A stretch of DNA of 36,201 nt from Clostridiales bacterium (lineage in GTDB: Bacteria; Bacillota_A; Clostridia; Christensenellales; Aristaeellaceae): positions 1-36,201 of the forward strand of contig JAIKWN010000237.1 of the NCBI GenBank assembly GCA_024684665.1. The letters are read 5' to 3'. Positions 7,736 to 16,106 of the stretch are shown here, piece by piece; positions within the stretch are counted from its first letter, which is position 1; each line of letters starts with the position of its first letter. A model generated the notes under the pieces. It made no database searches and was not told the DNA's origin. It saw only the letters and a program-made list of their open reading frames with translations. The position numbers and the translations under genes were made by a program.

Positions 7736-8164
7736 ATGATAAACAGCGGCGTGATCGCAAAATCGGAGAACGGCATGCTGACGGTGATCTTCGACCGCCC
7801 GGAGGCCTGCGGCGAATGCCACGCCTGCAACCGCGGCAGCGAGAGTTGCGCGAAGCACACGCTCGTGATCCCGGGCGAGGGCAGCCCCGGCGACAGGATC
7901 GAGGTGGAGATCGACGAGAGCCATTTCGTGCTCGCCTCCGCCGTCGCTTACCTGATCCCACTCGGAGGGCTCATCGGCGGCCTCGCCCTCGGAGCGATCG
8001 CCGGGAAGGCGGCGGCCGGTTCCCCGGGGGAACTCCTCGCGGCCGCCTGCGCGCTGTTGGGGACCGCCGCTGGCTATCTTCTCATGCGGGCGCTGAATCC
8101 CCGCTTTGAGAAGCAGCGCTGGCAGCCCCGAATCGTATCCGTCCGCCCGGCGGAACAGGAATGA
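7736..8164 (+). CDS. RseC/SoxR-reducer family cysteine-cluster membrane protein
   Basis: The 142-residue product has a cytoplasmic cysteine cluster C-G-E-C-H-A-C-x6-C (Cys25, 28, 31, 38) followed by two membrane helices (about 64-88 and 102-120). This layout is that of the RseC/MucC family, whose members assist reduction of redox proteins such as SoxR and are linked to Rnf-type electron transport in other bacteria. The start is the ATG at 7736 with AAGGAG (7721-7726) 9 nt upstream; a TTG at 7730 would be too close to that site. No Rnf genes are in the window. Its immediate neighbour is thioredoxin, 55 nt downstream, so a shared thiol-redox role is inferred. Confidence 0.75.
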   Translation: MINSGVIAKSENGMLTVIFDRPEACGECHACNRGSESCAKHTLVIPGEGSPGDRIEVEIDESHFVLASAVAYLIPLGGLIGGLALGAIAGKAAAGSPGELLAAACALLGTAAGYLLMRALNPRFEKQRWQPRIVSVRPAEQE

Positions 8165-8219
8165 ACCGAACGAACCAAATGAACCAAATCCCTTTGGGAT
8201 TCAGGAAAGGAGACTCTTT

Positions 8220-8534
8220 ATGGTACAGCATTTCAATGAGGCGTCCTTCGACGCGGCGCTCGCTTCCGGGAAGCCGGTCCTCGTGGACTTCTGGGCAACA
8301 TGGTGCGGCCCGTGCCGCATGATGGCTCCCATCGTGGAGGAGCTGGACGCGGATTACGACGGGAAAGTCGTCGTGGGAAAGGTGGACGTGGATGAGGAAG
8401 CCGACCTGGCGCAGCGCTACGGCATCATGAGCATCCCGACCATGATCCTTTTCAAGGATGGGAAACCCGCGGCACAGATGGTGGGCGCACGGCCGAAGGC
8501 AGCGGTGGCCCAGATGATCGACGGGGCGCTGTAA
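8220..8534 (+). CDS. trxA: Thioredoxin
   Basis: Thioredoxin is a cytoplasmic disulfide reductant. The 104-residue product has the full fold length, the active site W-C-G-P-C (residues 30-34) and the cis-proline region M-S-I-P-T-M. The ATG at 8220 is preceded by AAAGGAG (8206-8212). It is the last gene before a strong terminator and probably co-transcribed with the upstream cysteine-cluster protein. No thioredoxin reductase gene is in the window. Confidence 0.96.
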   Translation: MVQHFNEASFDAALASGKPVLVDFWATWCGPCRMMAPIVEELDADYDGKVVVGKVDVDEEADLAQRYGIMSIPTMILFKDGKPAAQMVGARPKAAVAQMIDGAL

Positions 8535-8542
8535 TCGCGTGC

Positions 8543-8570
8543 GGGCATCGTCGGGGACGATGCCCTTTTA
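8543..8570 (+). terminator. Terminator after trxA
   Basis: GGGCATCGTC (8543-8552) and GACGATGCCC (8556-8565) form a perfect 10-bp stem with a GGG loop, followed by TTTT. It separates the ftsK-trxA region from the cluster that starts with the SpoIID-domain gene. Confidence 0.88.
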
Positions 8571-8679
8571 CTGAGACGAATGAGACTAATGAAACGAAAC
8601 GGATGGGACGGATAAGATGAAGGGGGCCGGGCAAACTTACCGGGTTTCCCGGCCTGACAGGAAGAGGGGAGGGAAGCGT
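8571..8679 (+). other. Spacer with 9-nt periodic repeats before the SpoIID-domain gene
   Basis: The segment contains GAGACGAAT (8573-8581), GAGACTAAT (8582-8590), GAAACGAAA (8591-8599) and two more degenerate 9-mers up to 8617. Similar 9-nt units, GAACCAAAT twice at 8172-8189, lie on the other side of trxA. An ATG at 8617 opens the same frame as the SpoIID-domain gene, but the better start is 8680. I see no convincing promoter here. Confidence 0.55.
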
Positions 8680-11010
8680 ATGATCCGGCGGGCGCTCCTG
8701 CTGTTCGTCTGCCTCTTCGCATTCGCCCGGTTCGCCGTGGCCGAAGGGACCGCGCTTTCGGGCACGGTCCGCGTCAGCCTGACCTCCCTTTCCGGCCGGC
8801 AGGAGATCCATGTTTCCTTCGCCGGATCGTATACCGTCGGCAAGGAAATCCCGGTCCCCCGGGGCGCAGCGGGCGTCGTCCGGGCGGAGGAGGGAACGGT
8901 TTCCCTTTACGTCGACGGGCAGCGTACGGCGCAAGGGAAGACGATCTGGCTGCGCCGGCATCTCGCGGCGGGGGAGAACGGCCTGCGCATCGAAGAGGCC
9001 CGCATTCCCGCGAACCTGTATCCCGGCGACCTCCTGGTCGCGGAAAACGACGGATGCGTGCAACCCGTCCTCTATGTGTACCTCGAAGACTACCTGCCGG
9101 GCGTCCTGCCCTACGAGATGGACGAATCCTTCCCGGCGGAGGCGCTCGCCGCCCAGGCGATCGCCGCCAGGACCTACGCCCTACGGAAAATGTCCCTACA
9201 GGGGCCGGAATACGACCTTGTGGATACCACCGCGGACCAGGTCTACTGCGGAACGCCGGGCAGCTGCGAGAACGCGATGGGCGCGATTGCCGGGACCTGG
9301 GGCACGGTCGGCATGGTGCAGGGGGGGTTCATGCCCACCTATTACACGGCCTCGAACGGCGGGCAGACCGAGACGGCGGAGCACGCCTGGGGCGGGAAGA
9401 CGGCGTACGACTTCCCCGTGCAGGACGATCCCTATGACCTTGAAAACGGCAATTCCGCCGTGCGCTCCGTCCTCTTTTACCGCAGCGGAATGACGAGCAG
9501 CGAGGAACTGAACCTGCTCCTCGCGTCGCGGGTGGCGTATCTGACCGGGCGGGAGAACCCTAAGATCCGGGGAATTACGAATGTGGCGGTGGGGAGCCCG
9601 AAATTCGCCCCGCCCTCCCGGCTGTATACGGCGCTGACCGTACGCATGGCGATCGAGGGCTACGGCGAGGCGGAGGCCGTCTTCGACTACTTTTCCGAGA
9701 TTGAGCCGCTCTGCGGCCTGTCGCTGAACGTGCTCCAGAACGAGCTGATCACCGTGGAGGAGGGGGAGGCGGGATTCCGCCTCTCAGCGCGGCGGCTCGG
9801 GCACGGCGTTGGCATGAGCCAGCGCGGCGCGGAGGAGATGGCGAACCGCGGCAGGACAGCTGCGGAGATCCTGGCTTTCTATTATCCAGGCTCCGCGCTC
9901 AGGAAATACACCCTGACGCGGCAGATCCTGCCCGCCTTGGACGGACTCACCTATCCGGACAGCGCGCCAGCCGCGGAAGCGGTCCAGAGGATTCTTTCGC
10001 CGGGGCACGCCCTTGACAGGGCGGATCTGCGGGCCGCCCCGGGGGAAAACGCGCCCGTGCTGATGCAGCTGAATTCCGGAACCCGGGTCGCCCTCCTATC
10101 GGAGGGGGTGGAATACAGCCTCGTGCAGAGCGGGATGACCGCGGGCTACGTGAAGAGCGCGTTCCTGCGGGACGACGCCGAAACGCCGGAACCGGAAGCA
10201 GGGGAGACCGTCGTGCGGGTGCGCCTCGCGGACGAGGAGCAGATGCTGAACCTGCGCGCCGCGCCCGGCGTCACGGGGGAGGTCATCGGGCACCTGCGCA
10301 GCGGCGAGCGGCTCCTGCTGCTCATGGCCTACGGTAGCTGGAGCTGCGTGCGGCACGGGGACACGATCGGCTTCGTGAAGAGCGAGTATCTTGAGCCGGA
10401 GGAGGCGGCGACGGCGGAATCCCCGCGGGAGACCGAAATCCCTCGGGTGGCGGCGGATCCGGCATACGACGCGCCCCCGCCTTCAGAAAGCATTGAAAGC
10501 ATTTCGGAAAGCATTCCGGCAAGGGTCATGGCGGAGCGAGGTCTCGTGTTGCGCGCCGCGCCTTCCGCGGAGGGCACCGCGCTGCTCGTGATGCCGGAGG
10601 GCGCGTCTCTTTCGGTTCTCTCCTTCAACGTGCAGAACGGTTACGTGCGCGTCCTCTATCAGGGAACGGAAGGCTACGCTGCCCTCGCGTACCTCATGCG
10701 GGACGACGGGGAGGAAGGTGCGGCGGAGGCGCTGGAAACCCCGATGAGGAGGGGAGCGGAACTCACGCCGGTCCCGCCGGCCTCCCGGATCCTGCGAGAG
10801 GAGGCGGAGGAAAGCCGCCGCGTCGCTGTGACGAGCGGGAACGGGCTGCACCTGCGCGCCGCGCCCCGGCCGGACGGGGAATCCCTCTACGTGCTGCCGT
10901 ACGGAACGGTCCTCACCGTGACCGGGGAGGAAACGAACGGATTTTTACCAGTGCGCTGGGGCGCATACCGGGGATATGTGGCCGCGGCCTATACGGAGGC
11001 GCTGCCGTGA
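8680..11010 (+). CDS. Secreted SpoIID/LytB-domain protein with SH3 repeats
   Basis: SpoIID-domain proteins are peptidoglycan lytic transglycosylases or amidase enhancers; SpoIID itself acts in engulfment during sporulation. The start at 8680 follows GAGGGGAGGGAAG, and gives a clean signal peptide (M-I-R-R-A-L-L-L-F-V to F-A-V-A-E). The SpoIID core (about 125-430) includes P-Y-E-M with Glu146 at the position equivalent to the catalytic glutamate, then A-L-A-A-Q-A-I-A-A-R-T-Y, the Y-T-A-S-N-G-G-Q-T motif and G-H-G-V-G-M-S-Q-R-G. Four SH3-like domains follow (about 450-510, 515-570, 610-670, 705-775), separated by Glu/Pro-rich spacers. At 776 residues it is more than twice the size of classical SpoIID, so it may be a wall-remodelling enzyme rather than the sporulation protein. 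It is the first gene of a packed cluster and its stop overlaps the next start. Confidence 0.88.
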   Translation: MIRRALLLFVCLFAFARFAVAEGTALSGTVRVSLTSLSGRQEIHVSFAGSYTVGKEIPVPRGAAGVVRAEEGTVSLYVDGQRTAQGKTIWLRRHLAAGENGLRIEEARIPANLYPGDLLVAENDGCVQPVLYVYLEDYLPGVLPYEMDESFPAEALAAQAIAARTYALRKMSLQGPEYDLVDTTADQVYCGTPGSCENAMGAIAGTWGTVGMVQGGFMPTYYTASNGGQTETAEHAWGGKTAYDFPVQDDPYDLENGNSAVRSVLFYRSGMTSSEELNLLLASRVAYLTGRENPKIRGITNVAVGSPKFAPPSRLYTALTVRMAIEGYGEAEAVFDYFSEIEPLCGLSLNVLQNELITVEEGEAGFRLSARRLGHGVGMSQRGAEEMANRGRTAAEILAFYYPGSALRKYTLTRQILPALDGLTYPDSAPAAEAVQRILSPGHALDRADLRAAPGENAPVLMQLNSGTRVALLSEGVEYSLVQSGMTAGYVKSAFLRDDAETPEPEAGETVVRVRLADEEQMLNLRAAPGVTGEVIGHLRSGERLLLLMAYGSWSCVRHGDTIGFVKSEYLEPEEAATAESPRETEIPRVAADPAYDAPPPSESIESISESIPARVMAERGLVLRAAPSAEGTALLVMPEGASLSVLSFNVQNGYVRVLYQGTEGYAALAYLMRDDGEEGAAEALETPMRRGAELTPVPPASRILREEAEESRRVAVTSGNGLHLRAAPRPDGESLYVLPYGTVLTVTGEETNGFLPVRWGAYRGYVAAAYTEALP

Positions 11011-11807
11011 CGCCGGGAGACTGGCTTCTCCCCGGTGAATGCCTGCACGACTTGCAGCGGGGCGGCCTGTTCATCATCCAGCCGGAGCGGGGGTTCCGCT
11101 TCTCGACGGATTCTGTCCTGCTGGCAGATTTCTGCCGGGCGAAGAAGGGCGAGCGGGCGGCGGATATGGGAACGGGCAGCGGGGTCATTCCGCTGCTCCT
11201 TGCCGCGAGGCAGGAGGGCCTTTCCATCGACGCTTTCGAGCTCTCTGAGGCGGCGGCGGACCGCGCCAGGCGAAGTGCCGCCATGAACGGCCTCTCGGAC
11301 GCCATCTGCGTGTACCATGCGGATGTGCGGGACGCGGCGAAGATCATCGGATACGGCTCCGTCTCCCTCGTGGTGACGAATCCCCCGTACCTGCAGTCCG
11401 GCGAGGGCCTCGTGAGCCCGGAGCCGGAGCGGGCCCTCGCAAGGGGCGGAAGTGGCTGCGGGATCGGGGAATGGACGACTGCCTGCGCCGCGATCCTGAA
11501 AAACGGCGGCCGCTTCGCAGCGGTGTTTCCGGCGACGGGGTTTTTGAAGCTCGCGGACGCGATGCGCGCCTCCGGGATCGAACCCAAGCGGGCGCGGTTC
11601 GTTGCGGCTCGACCGGAGAAAACGCCGAAACTCGTCCTGCTCGAGGGCATGAAGGGGGGCGGACAGGGGCTCCTGTTCCTGCCGGTGCTCTATACCCATG
11701 AGGAGGACGGTTCCTATTCGCGTGAGATGCTGAGGATCTACGGGGAAGAATCCGTTTGGAATACGGGGAAAAATCAGGAAAGAAAAGGGAAAGAAAAAGG
11801 GGAATGA
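11007..11807 (+). CDS. tRNA1(Val) (adenine37-N6)-methyltransferase family
   Basis: This is a SAM-dependent class I methyltransferase. It has the SAM loop D-M-G-T-G-S-G-V-I-P-L-L-L (about 52-64), an acidic strand ending F-E-L-S, and the amino-methylating motif N-P-P-Y (about 124-127), which marks N6-adenine enzymes of the TrmN6/YfiC type. The GTG at 11007 overlaps the preceding TGA (GTGA, 4 nt), indicating translational coupling. The 266-residue protein ends in a Lys/Glu-rich tail (Q-E-R-K-G-K-E-K-G-E) encoded by a nearly pure purine tract (about 11776-11804). Target RNA is inferred from family only. Confidence 0.85.
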   Translation: MTPGDWLLPGECLHDLQRGGLFIIQPERGFRFSTDSVLLADFCRAKKGERAADMGTGSGVIPLLLAARQEGLSIDAFELSEAAADRARRSAAMNGLSDAICVYHADVRDAAKIIGYGSVSLVVTNPPYLQSGEGLVSPEPERALARGGSGCGIGEWTTACAAILKNGGRFAAVFPATGFLKLADAMRASGIEPKRARFVAARPEKTPKLVLLEGMKGGGQGLLFLPVLYTHEEDGSYSREMLRIYGEESVWNTGKNQERKGKEKGE

Positions 11808-11853
11808 CCGGGGGGTGTGGAGGACGCCGCCCTTCCCGGGCGGAGGAACGTAC

Positions 11854-13248
11854 GTGAGATACCGGATCAGCCGTGAGCGGAGGGAGATCCTCCGGGACGC
11901 CATGCGCCTGTCCGTCCCGGTGATGCTGGAAGAGGCGCTTTCCACCGTGGTGGGCTACGCGGATACCGCGATGGTCGGGCGGCTCGGGGCGGCAGCTTCC
12001 GCTTCTGTGGGCATGACGGCTTCCGTCACGTGGCTGATGGCTTCCCCGCTCTGGGCGATGGGCGTTGCGGTGATGGCCATCGTTTCCCGGAACATGGGCG
12101 CGGGCAACCGGGAAGGAGCCAGGCGGGCTGCGGGACAGGCCGTCTGGCTGGCGCTCTTCTTTGGCGCGGTGCTGACAGTGGTCACGGTTTCGGTCAGCGG
12201 GGCACTTCCTGGCTGGATGGGGGCGGATCGCTCCCTGCACGCGGACGCTTCCGCCTATTTCCGCATCATCTGCATCCCCATGGTGCTGCGGGCACTGATG
12301 GTCATCCTGGGCTACGCGCTCCGGGCGGCGCACGAGGTGCGCCTGCCCATGCTGATCGGTATCGGCGTCAATCTCATGAACGTCGTCCTGAACCGCTTCC
12401 TCATTTTCGGGGAGACGCAGAGGATGCTCTTCGGGAGGGCGTTTACCGTGCCCGGCTTCGGCCTCGGCGTGCGGGGAGCGGCGGTCGCGACGGCGGTTTC
12501 CGTTTCCTTGGGCGGCATCGTGACTGTCTTCGTCTTCTTGCGGCACAGGAGCCTGTCGCTCTCTCTCGGGGACCTGAAGCCCGACCTGCCGATCCTACGC
12601 AGCTGTCTGTCCATCGGACTCCCCGCGGCGCTCACGCGCGTGGGCACCTGCCTCGGCCATGTGGTCTTCGCATCCCAGGTGACGCGCCTCGGCACCACGG
12701 CGCTCGCGGCGCATACTCTGGCGCTCACGGCGGAGGAGGCTTTTTACATCCCCGGTTACGGCATGCAGACCGGCGTGGCGACCCTCTGTGGAAACGCGCT
12801 GGGCGCCGGGGACGGGCGCCGGCTGAACCTGACAGCGACCACGATGATGGGGGTCAGCGCGCTGCTCATGGGCGCGACCGGCTTCGTGCTCTTCCTGCTG
12901 CCCGGGCAGATGATGTCGATCTTCACGCGGGACCCGGAGGTGATCGCTCTCGGGGCGAAGGTCCTCCGACTTGTCGCCCTGTCGGAGCCCCTGTACGGCG
13001 TCGGCATCATCCTGGACGGCGTCTTCGACGGGGTAGGAGCGACGCGGGTCCCCCTCGTGTGTTCGGTTTCCACGATGTGGGGCATCCGGATTCTCGGGAC
13101 CTTCGTCGTCGTATCGCTCCTGCATCTCTCGCTGCCGGCCGTATGGGGCTGCATGGTAGCGAACAACGTCATGAAAACCGCGCTGGAAGCGGCCATTTTC
13201 CGGAAGGGCGGCTGGCGGCGCGGGATCCGGAAGGAGGAACTTCCTTGA
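11854..13248 (+). CDS. MATE family multidrug/toxin efflux transporter
   Basis: The 464-residue product has about twelve hydrophobic segments in two similar halves, with early V-M-L-E-E-A-L-S-T-V-V-G-Y-A-D-T-A-M-V-G typical of the family. MATE proteins export cationic compounds using a sodium or proton gradient; the substrate cannot be inferred. The GTG at 11854 follows GGAGG (11842-11846) by 7 nt and is preferred to the in-frame GTG at 11815, which would add a hydrophilic Pro/Gly-rich leader. Its stop overlaps the next gene's TTG start. Confidence 0.92.
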   Translation: MRYRISRERREILRDAMRLSVPVMLEEALSTVVGYADTAMVGRLGAAASASVGMTASVTWLMASPLWAMGVAVMAIVSRNMGAGNREGARRAAGQAVWLALFFGAVLTVVTVSVSGALPGWMGADRSLHADASAYFRIICIPMVLRALMVILGYALRAAHEVRLPMLIGIGVNLMNVVLNRFLIFGETQRMLFGRAFTVPGFGLGVRGAAVATAVSVSLGGIVTVFVFLRHRSLSLSLGDLKPDLPILRSCLSIGLPAALTRVGTCLGHVVFASQVTRLGTTALAAHTLALTAEEAFYIPGYGMQTGVATLCGNALGAGDGRRLNLTATTMMGVSALLMGATGFVLFLLPGQMMSIFTRDPEVIALGAKVLRLVALSEPLYGVGIILDGVFDGVGATRVPLVCSVSTMWGIRILGTFVVVSLLHLSLPAVWGCMVANNVMKTALEAAIFRKGGWRRGIRKEELP

Positions 13249-13883
13249 AAAAAGCCGTTAAAGCCATTGCACTTTCCTGCCTGATGCTCCTGCTGCTGCC
13301 GGCGGCCCTATCCCTGGCGGCGGAAACCGTCAACATCGAGTTGCCCGCGCCCCTCTGGCTGCAGAAGGACGAGCGCTGGCGCGACGTGTTCCTGAATGTA
13401 GACGCGGGGGGAAAGGAACTGACCATCGGGAAGGCCGGCTGCACCCTCTGCTGCCTCGCCTGCGCCGAGAGCGTACGCACCGGGGAGAAAGTGACTCCCT
13501 TCGACATGCTCTTCCGGGTGCAGTTCACCGGGGACGAGGTGCAGTGGCCGAAGGGATACGAGGCGCTCGCCCGCTCGCAGGAAGGACTGTGGGTGCGGCA
13601 GGCGGCGCCCATCCTGCTCGCCTGCCTGCAAAGCGGAAGGCCGGCGCTGGTTTCGCTCCATTCGAAGGAGCTGGGGACGCACTGGGTTGTGGTATACGGC
13701 TGCCAGGACCTCGATCCGGAGAACCCGCAGACCGCGCATTTCCTGATCCGCGACCCGGGGACGAAGGACCGGACCACCTTCAACATGGCGAAGGAGTACT
13801 TCCCGGAGATTCGCGTCATCCGCACCTACGACGCGACGGACGAGCTGCGGGCGGTCGCGGAAGCGGCCCTCCTGGCGGAATGA
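13245..13883 (+). CDS. Secreted C39-like (papain-fold) cysteine peptidase
   Basis: The TTG at 13245 overlaps the MATE stop (TTGA) and has AAGGAGG (13231-13237) 7 nt upstream. The 212-residue product begins with a signal peptide (M-K-K-A-V-K-A-I, hydrophobic to about residue 25, cleavage near L-A-A-E). The mature part shows the C39_2 arrangement: Gln40 in W-L-Q-K-D-E-R-W for the oxyanion hole, Cys66 in G-K-A-G-C-T-L, His146 in G-T-H-W-V-V and Asp170 in I-R-D-P-G. It is therefore likely an active exported cysteine peptidase or a related wall-acting enzyme. It is not fused to a transporter as bacteriocin-processing C39 peptidases are. Substrate unknown. Confidence 0.82.
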   Translation: MKKAVKAIALSCLMLLLLPAALSLAAETVNIELPAPLWLQKDERWRDVFLNVDAGGKELTIGKAGCTLCCLACAESVRTGEKVTPFDMLFRVQFTGDEVQWPKGYEALARSQEGLWVRQAAPILLACLQSGRPALVSLHSKELGTHWVVVYGCQDLDPENPQTAHFLIRDPGTKDRTTFNMAKEYFPEIRVIRTYDATDELRAVAEAALLAE

Positions 13884-13899
13884 GACGGACGGGAAAACG

Positions 13900-14364
13900 G
13901 TGGAAACAGTAAGGATGAAAACCGGAATGGAACCCGGAACGGGAACGGACGGCCCGGCGTTTGCCTTTGCGGACGCCCGGGAGTACAGCCCCCTGCAGCT
14001 CGCCTATCTGGGGGATACGTTGCACGACCTCTACGCGCGCAGCCTGCTCCTGAAGCGCCGCGCTCCGGTGGGCAGGCTGCACCGGCAGGCCGTCCGCCTT
14101 GTCAGCGCGGAGGCGCAGGCGCGGATGCTCGCAAGACTGGATGCGGTGCTTTCGGAGGAGGAGCGGGAGACGGTGAAGAGGGGCCGGAACGCCCAGGCGA
14201 AGCACGCGTCCCCACGCAACCAGGACCCCGCGGATTACCACATGGCGACGGGGCTGGAAGCTCTCTGGGGCTGGCTCTTCGTGCGGGGGGAAAAGGAACG
14301 GATGCTGCAGCTCATGCGGCTGGCGTTTGAGGGAGAGGAATCGGTATGGGAGAAGCAAAACTGA
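13900..14364 (+). CDS. mrnC: Mini-ribonuclease III
   Basis: Mini-III is a stand-alone RNase III catalytic domain without a dsRNA-binding domain; in Bacillus it matures 23S rRNA ends. The 154-residue product has L-A-Y-L-G-D-T-L-H-D-L-Y (Asp39, Asp43), the basic K-R-G-R-N-A segment and A-T-G-L-E-A-L-W-G-W. The GTG at 13900 is the longest start; ATG codons at 13915 and 13927 would remove only a poorly conserved leader, and none has a strong Shine-Dalgarno. The mrnC-thyX-rlmB-rae1-sigH order resembles the conserved Bacillota order around cysS-mrnC-rlmB-yacP-sigH. It overlaps thyX by 19 nt. Confidence 0.9.
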   Translation: METVRMKTGMEPGTGTDGPAFAFADAREYSPLQLAYLGDTLHDLYARSLLLKRRAPVGRLHRQAVRLVSAEAQARMLARLDAVLSEEERETVKRGRNAQAKHASPRNQDPADYHMATGLEALWGWLFVRGEKERMLQLMRLAFEGEESVWEKQN

Positions 14365-15110
14365 AGGTCGTCCTCCTGCGCGCGACGCCGGATCCGGACG
14401 AGATCACGGCCATGGCGGCGCGCCTTTGCTACAGCCGGTTGGACATCGACGCCCTGCGGGAAAAGGTGGTGCGGGAGGATCAGGACGCATTCCTCTCCCG
14501 CGTCATGGAGCGTGGGCACCTCTCCGTCTCGGAGCACGCGAGCTTCACCTTCGCGGTGGAGGGCGTGAGCCGCAGCCTCCTGGCGCAGCTCACGCGGCAC
14601 CGCCTGGCTTCCTTCTCCGTGCAGAGCCAGCGCTACGTCTCCATGGCGGAGGGATTCGACTACGTGATCCCGCCCGCGATCCGCGCCCTCGGGGCGGAGG
14701 CGGAGGAAGAATACCGCCGGCAGATGGAAGAAATGCACCGCTGGTACTGCGTGTGGCAGGAGAAGCTCGGCGGCGGGAAGAAAGGGACGAACGAGGCGGC
14801 CAACGAGGACGCGCGCTTCGTGCTCCCGAATGCGGCGGCGACCCGTCTCGTCATGACGATGAACGCCCGGGAGCTTCGCCACTTCTTCGCCTTGCGCTGC
14901 TGCGGGAGGGCGCAGTGGGAGATCCGGGAGATGGCCTGGCAGATGCTGAGGGAATGCCGGAAGGCTGCGCCGGCGCTGTTTCGGGACGCGGGTCCCGCCT
15001 GCCTGCGGGGTTCCTGCCCGGAAGGGAAGAACAGCTGCCTCCGGGTGGAGGAGATGCGGCGGCGTTCCCGGGATATCGACCGGGAAAGCGGATGCGGGAC
15101 AGAGGAATAA
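14346..15110 (+). CDS. thyX: FAD-dependent thymidylate synthase ThyX
   Basis: ThyX makes dTMP from dUMP using methylenetetrahydrofolate and reduced FAD, with no need for a separate DHFR step. The 254-residue product carries the diagnostic R-H-R-x7-S motif (Arg84-His85-Arg86 to Ser94) and the second signature N-E-D-A-R-F-V-L-P-N followed by E-L-R-H-F-F-A-L-R. The C-terminal tail has C-L-R-G-S-C-P-E-G-K-x-S-C, a cysteine-containing extension that I recall from other clostridial ThyX proteins. The start lies inside mrnC (19-nt overlap), with GGGAGAGGAA just upstream. Confidence 0.95.
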   Translation: MGEAKLKVVLLRATPDPDEITAMAARLCYSRLDIDALREKVVREDQDAFLSRVMERGHLSVSEHASFTFAVEGVSRSLLAQLTRHRLASFSVQSQRYVSMAEGFDYVIPPAIRALGAEAEEEYRRQMEEMHRWYCVWQEKLGGGKKGTNEAANEDARFVLPNAAATRLVMTMNARELRHFFALRCCGRAQWEIREMAWQMLRECRKAAPALFRDAGPACLRGSCPEGKNSCLRVEEMRRRSRDIDRESGCGTEE

Positions 15111-15143
15111 GACGGCCGCGGACGCGGCGATAAGGAGCGGAAT

Positions 15144-16106
15144 ATGGCTTATTACGACAGCTTTACGAAAAAACCGCGGGACAAGCGGCAGGACCTCCGG
15201 GACGACGCGGATACCCGCCGCCCGGCGCGGGATATGAAACGGGGACCGGTAGAGAAGCGCAGGCAGGAAGACGGACGCCGGGCGGAACGCCGCCCCGGCG
15301 GAGAGCGGCAGCGGACCGAAAAGCTGCAGCGCGAGCCTTTCCGCGCGGCCCCCGCGCCGCTTCCGGAGGAGGTGCAGCATGAGAACTGGCTCGTGGGGCG
15401 CAATCCCATCCGGGAGGCGCTGAAATCCGGCCGGGACCTGGAAAAGCTGATCGTCGCCCGAGGGGAGATCATCGGCTCTGGCCGGGAGATCCTCGCTATG
15501 GCGCGGGAGCGAAAGGTCGTCATTCAGGAAGTGGACCGCGCGCGGCTGGACGCGATGGCGTCGGGCCATCAGGGTATGATCGCGGTGGCGTCCGCCTACG
15601 CGTATTCCACGCTGGAAGCGATTCTCGCCCGGGCGAAGGAGAAGGGCGAAGATCCCTTCCTGGTCATCCTGGACGGCATCACGGATCCGCATAACCTCGG
15701 CGCTATCATCCGCTCCGCGGAGTGCGCGGGCGCGCACGGCGTGATCCTTCCGGAGCGGCGCGCGGTCGGGCTGACGCCGGCGGCGGTGAAAGCCAGCGCG
15801 GGCGCGATCATGCATCTACCGGTGGCGAAGGTGACGAATCTCCCGAGGACGCTGGACCAGCTGAAAAAGGAAGGCGTCTGGATCTTCGGCTCCGCCGCTG
15901 GGGGCGAGGACTACAGGACGGTGGATTTATCCGGCCCCTGCGCCCTCGTGATCGGCTCCGAGGGGGAGGGGATGTCCCGGCTGGTGCGGGAAAAGTGCGA
16001 CCGCGTGGTCAGCCTTCCCGTCCGGGGAAAGATCGACTCACTGAACGCCTCGGTAGCTGCGGGCGTACTGCTCTACGCCATTTCCGCCCGGAGGGACGCA
16101 AAGTGA
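15144..16106 (+). CDS. rlmB: 23S rRNA (guanosine-2'-O)-methyltransferase RlmB
   Basis: RlmB methylates the ribose of a conserved P-loop guanosine in 23S rRNA. The 320-residue protein has a long Arg/Lys-rich N-terminal extension (about 1-75) and a SpoU substrate-binding domain starting at N-W-L-V-G-R-N-P-I-R-E-A. The SPOUT knot holds motif 1 N-L-G-A-I-I-R-S-A, motif 2 V-I-G-S-E-G-E-G-M and motif 3 S-L-N-A-S-V-A-A-G-V. The ATG at 15144 has AAGGAG (15132-15137) upstream. The basic extension is likely disordered and RNA-binding. Its stop overlaps the next start. Confidence 0.92.
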   Translation: MAYYDSFTKKPRDKRQDLRDDADTRRPARDMKRGPVEKRRQEDGRRAERRPGGERQRTEKLQREPFRAAPAPLPEEVQHENWLVGRNPIREALKSGRDLEKLIVARGEIIGSGREILAMARERKVVIQEVDRARLDAMASGHQGMIAVASAYAYSTLEAILARAKEKGEDPFLVILDGITDPHNLGAIIRSAECAGAHGVILPERRAVGLTPAAVKASAGAIMHLPVAKVTNLPRTLDQLKKEGVWIFGSAAGGEDYRTVDLSGPCALVIGSEGEGMSRLVREKCDRVVSLPVRGKIDSLNASVAAGVLLYAISARRDAK

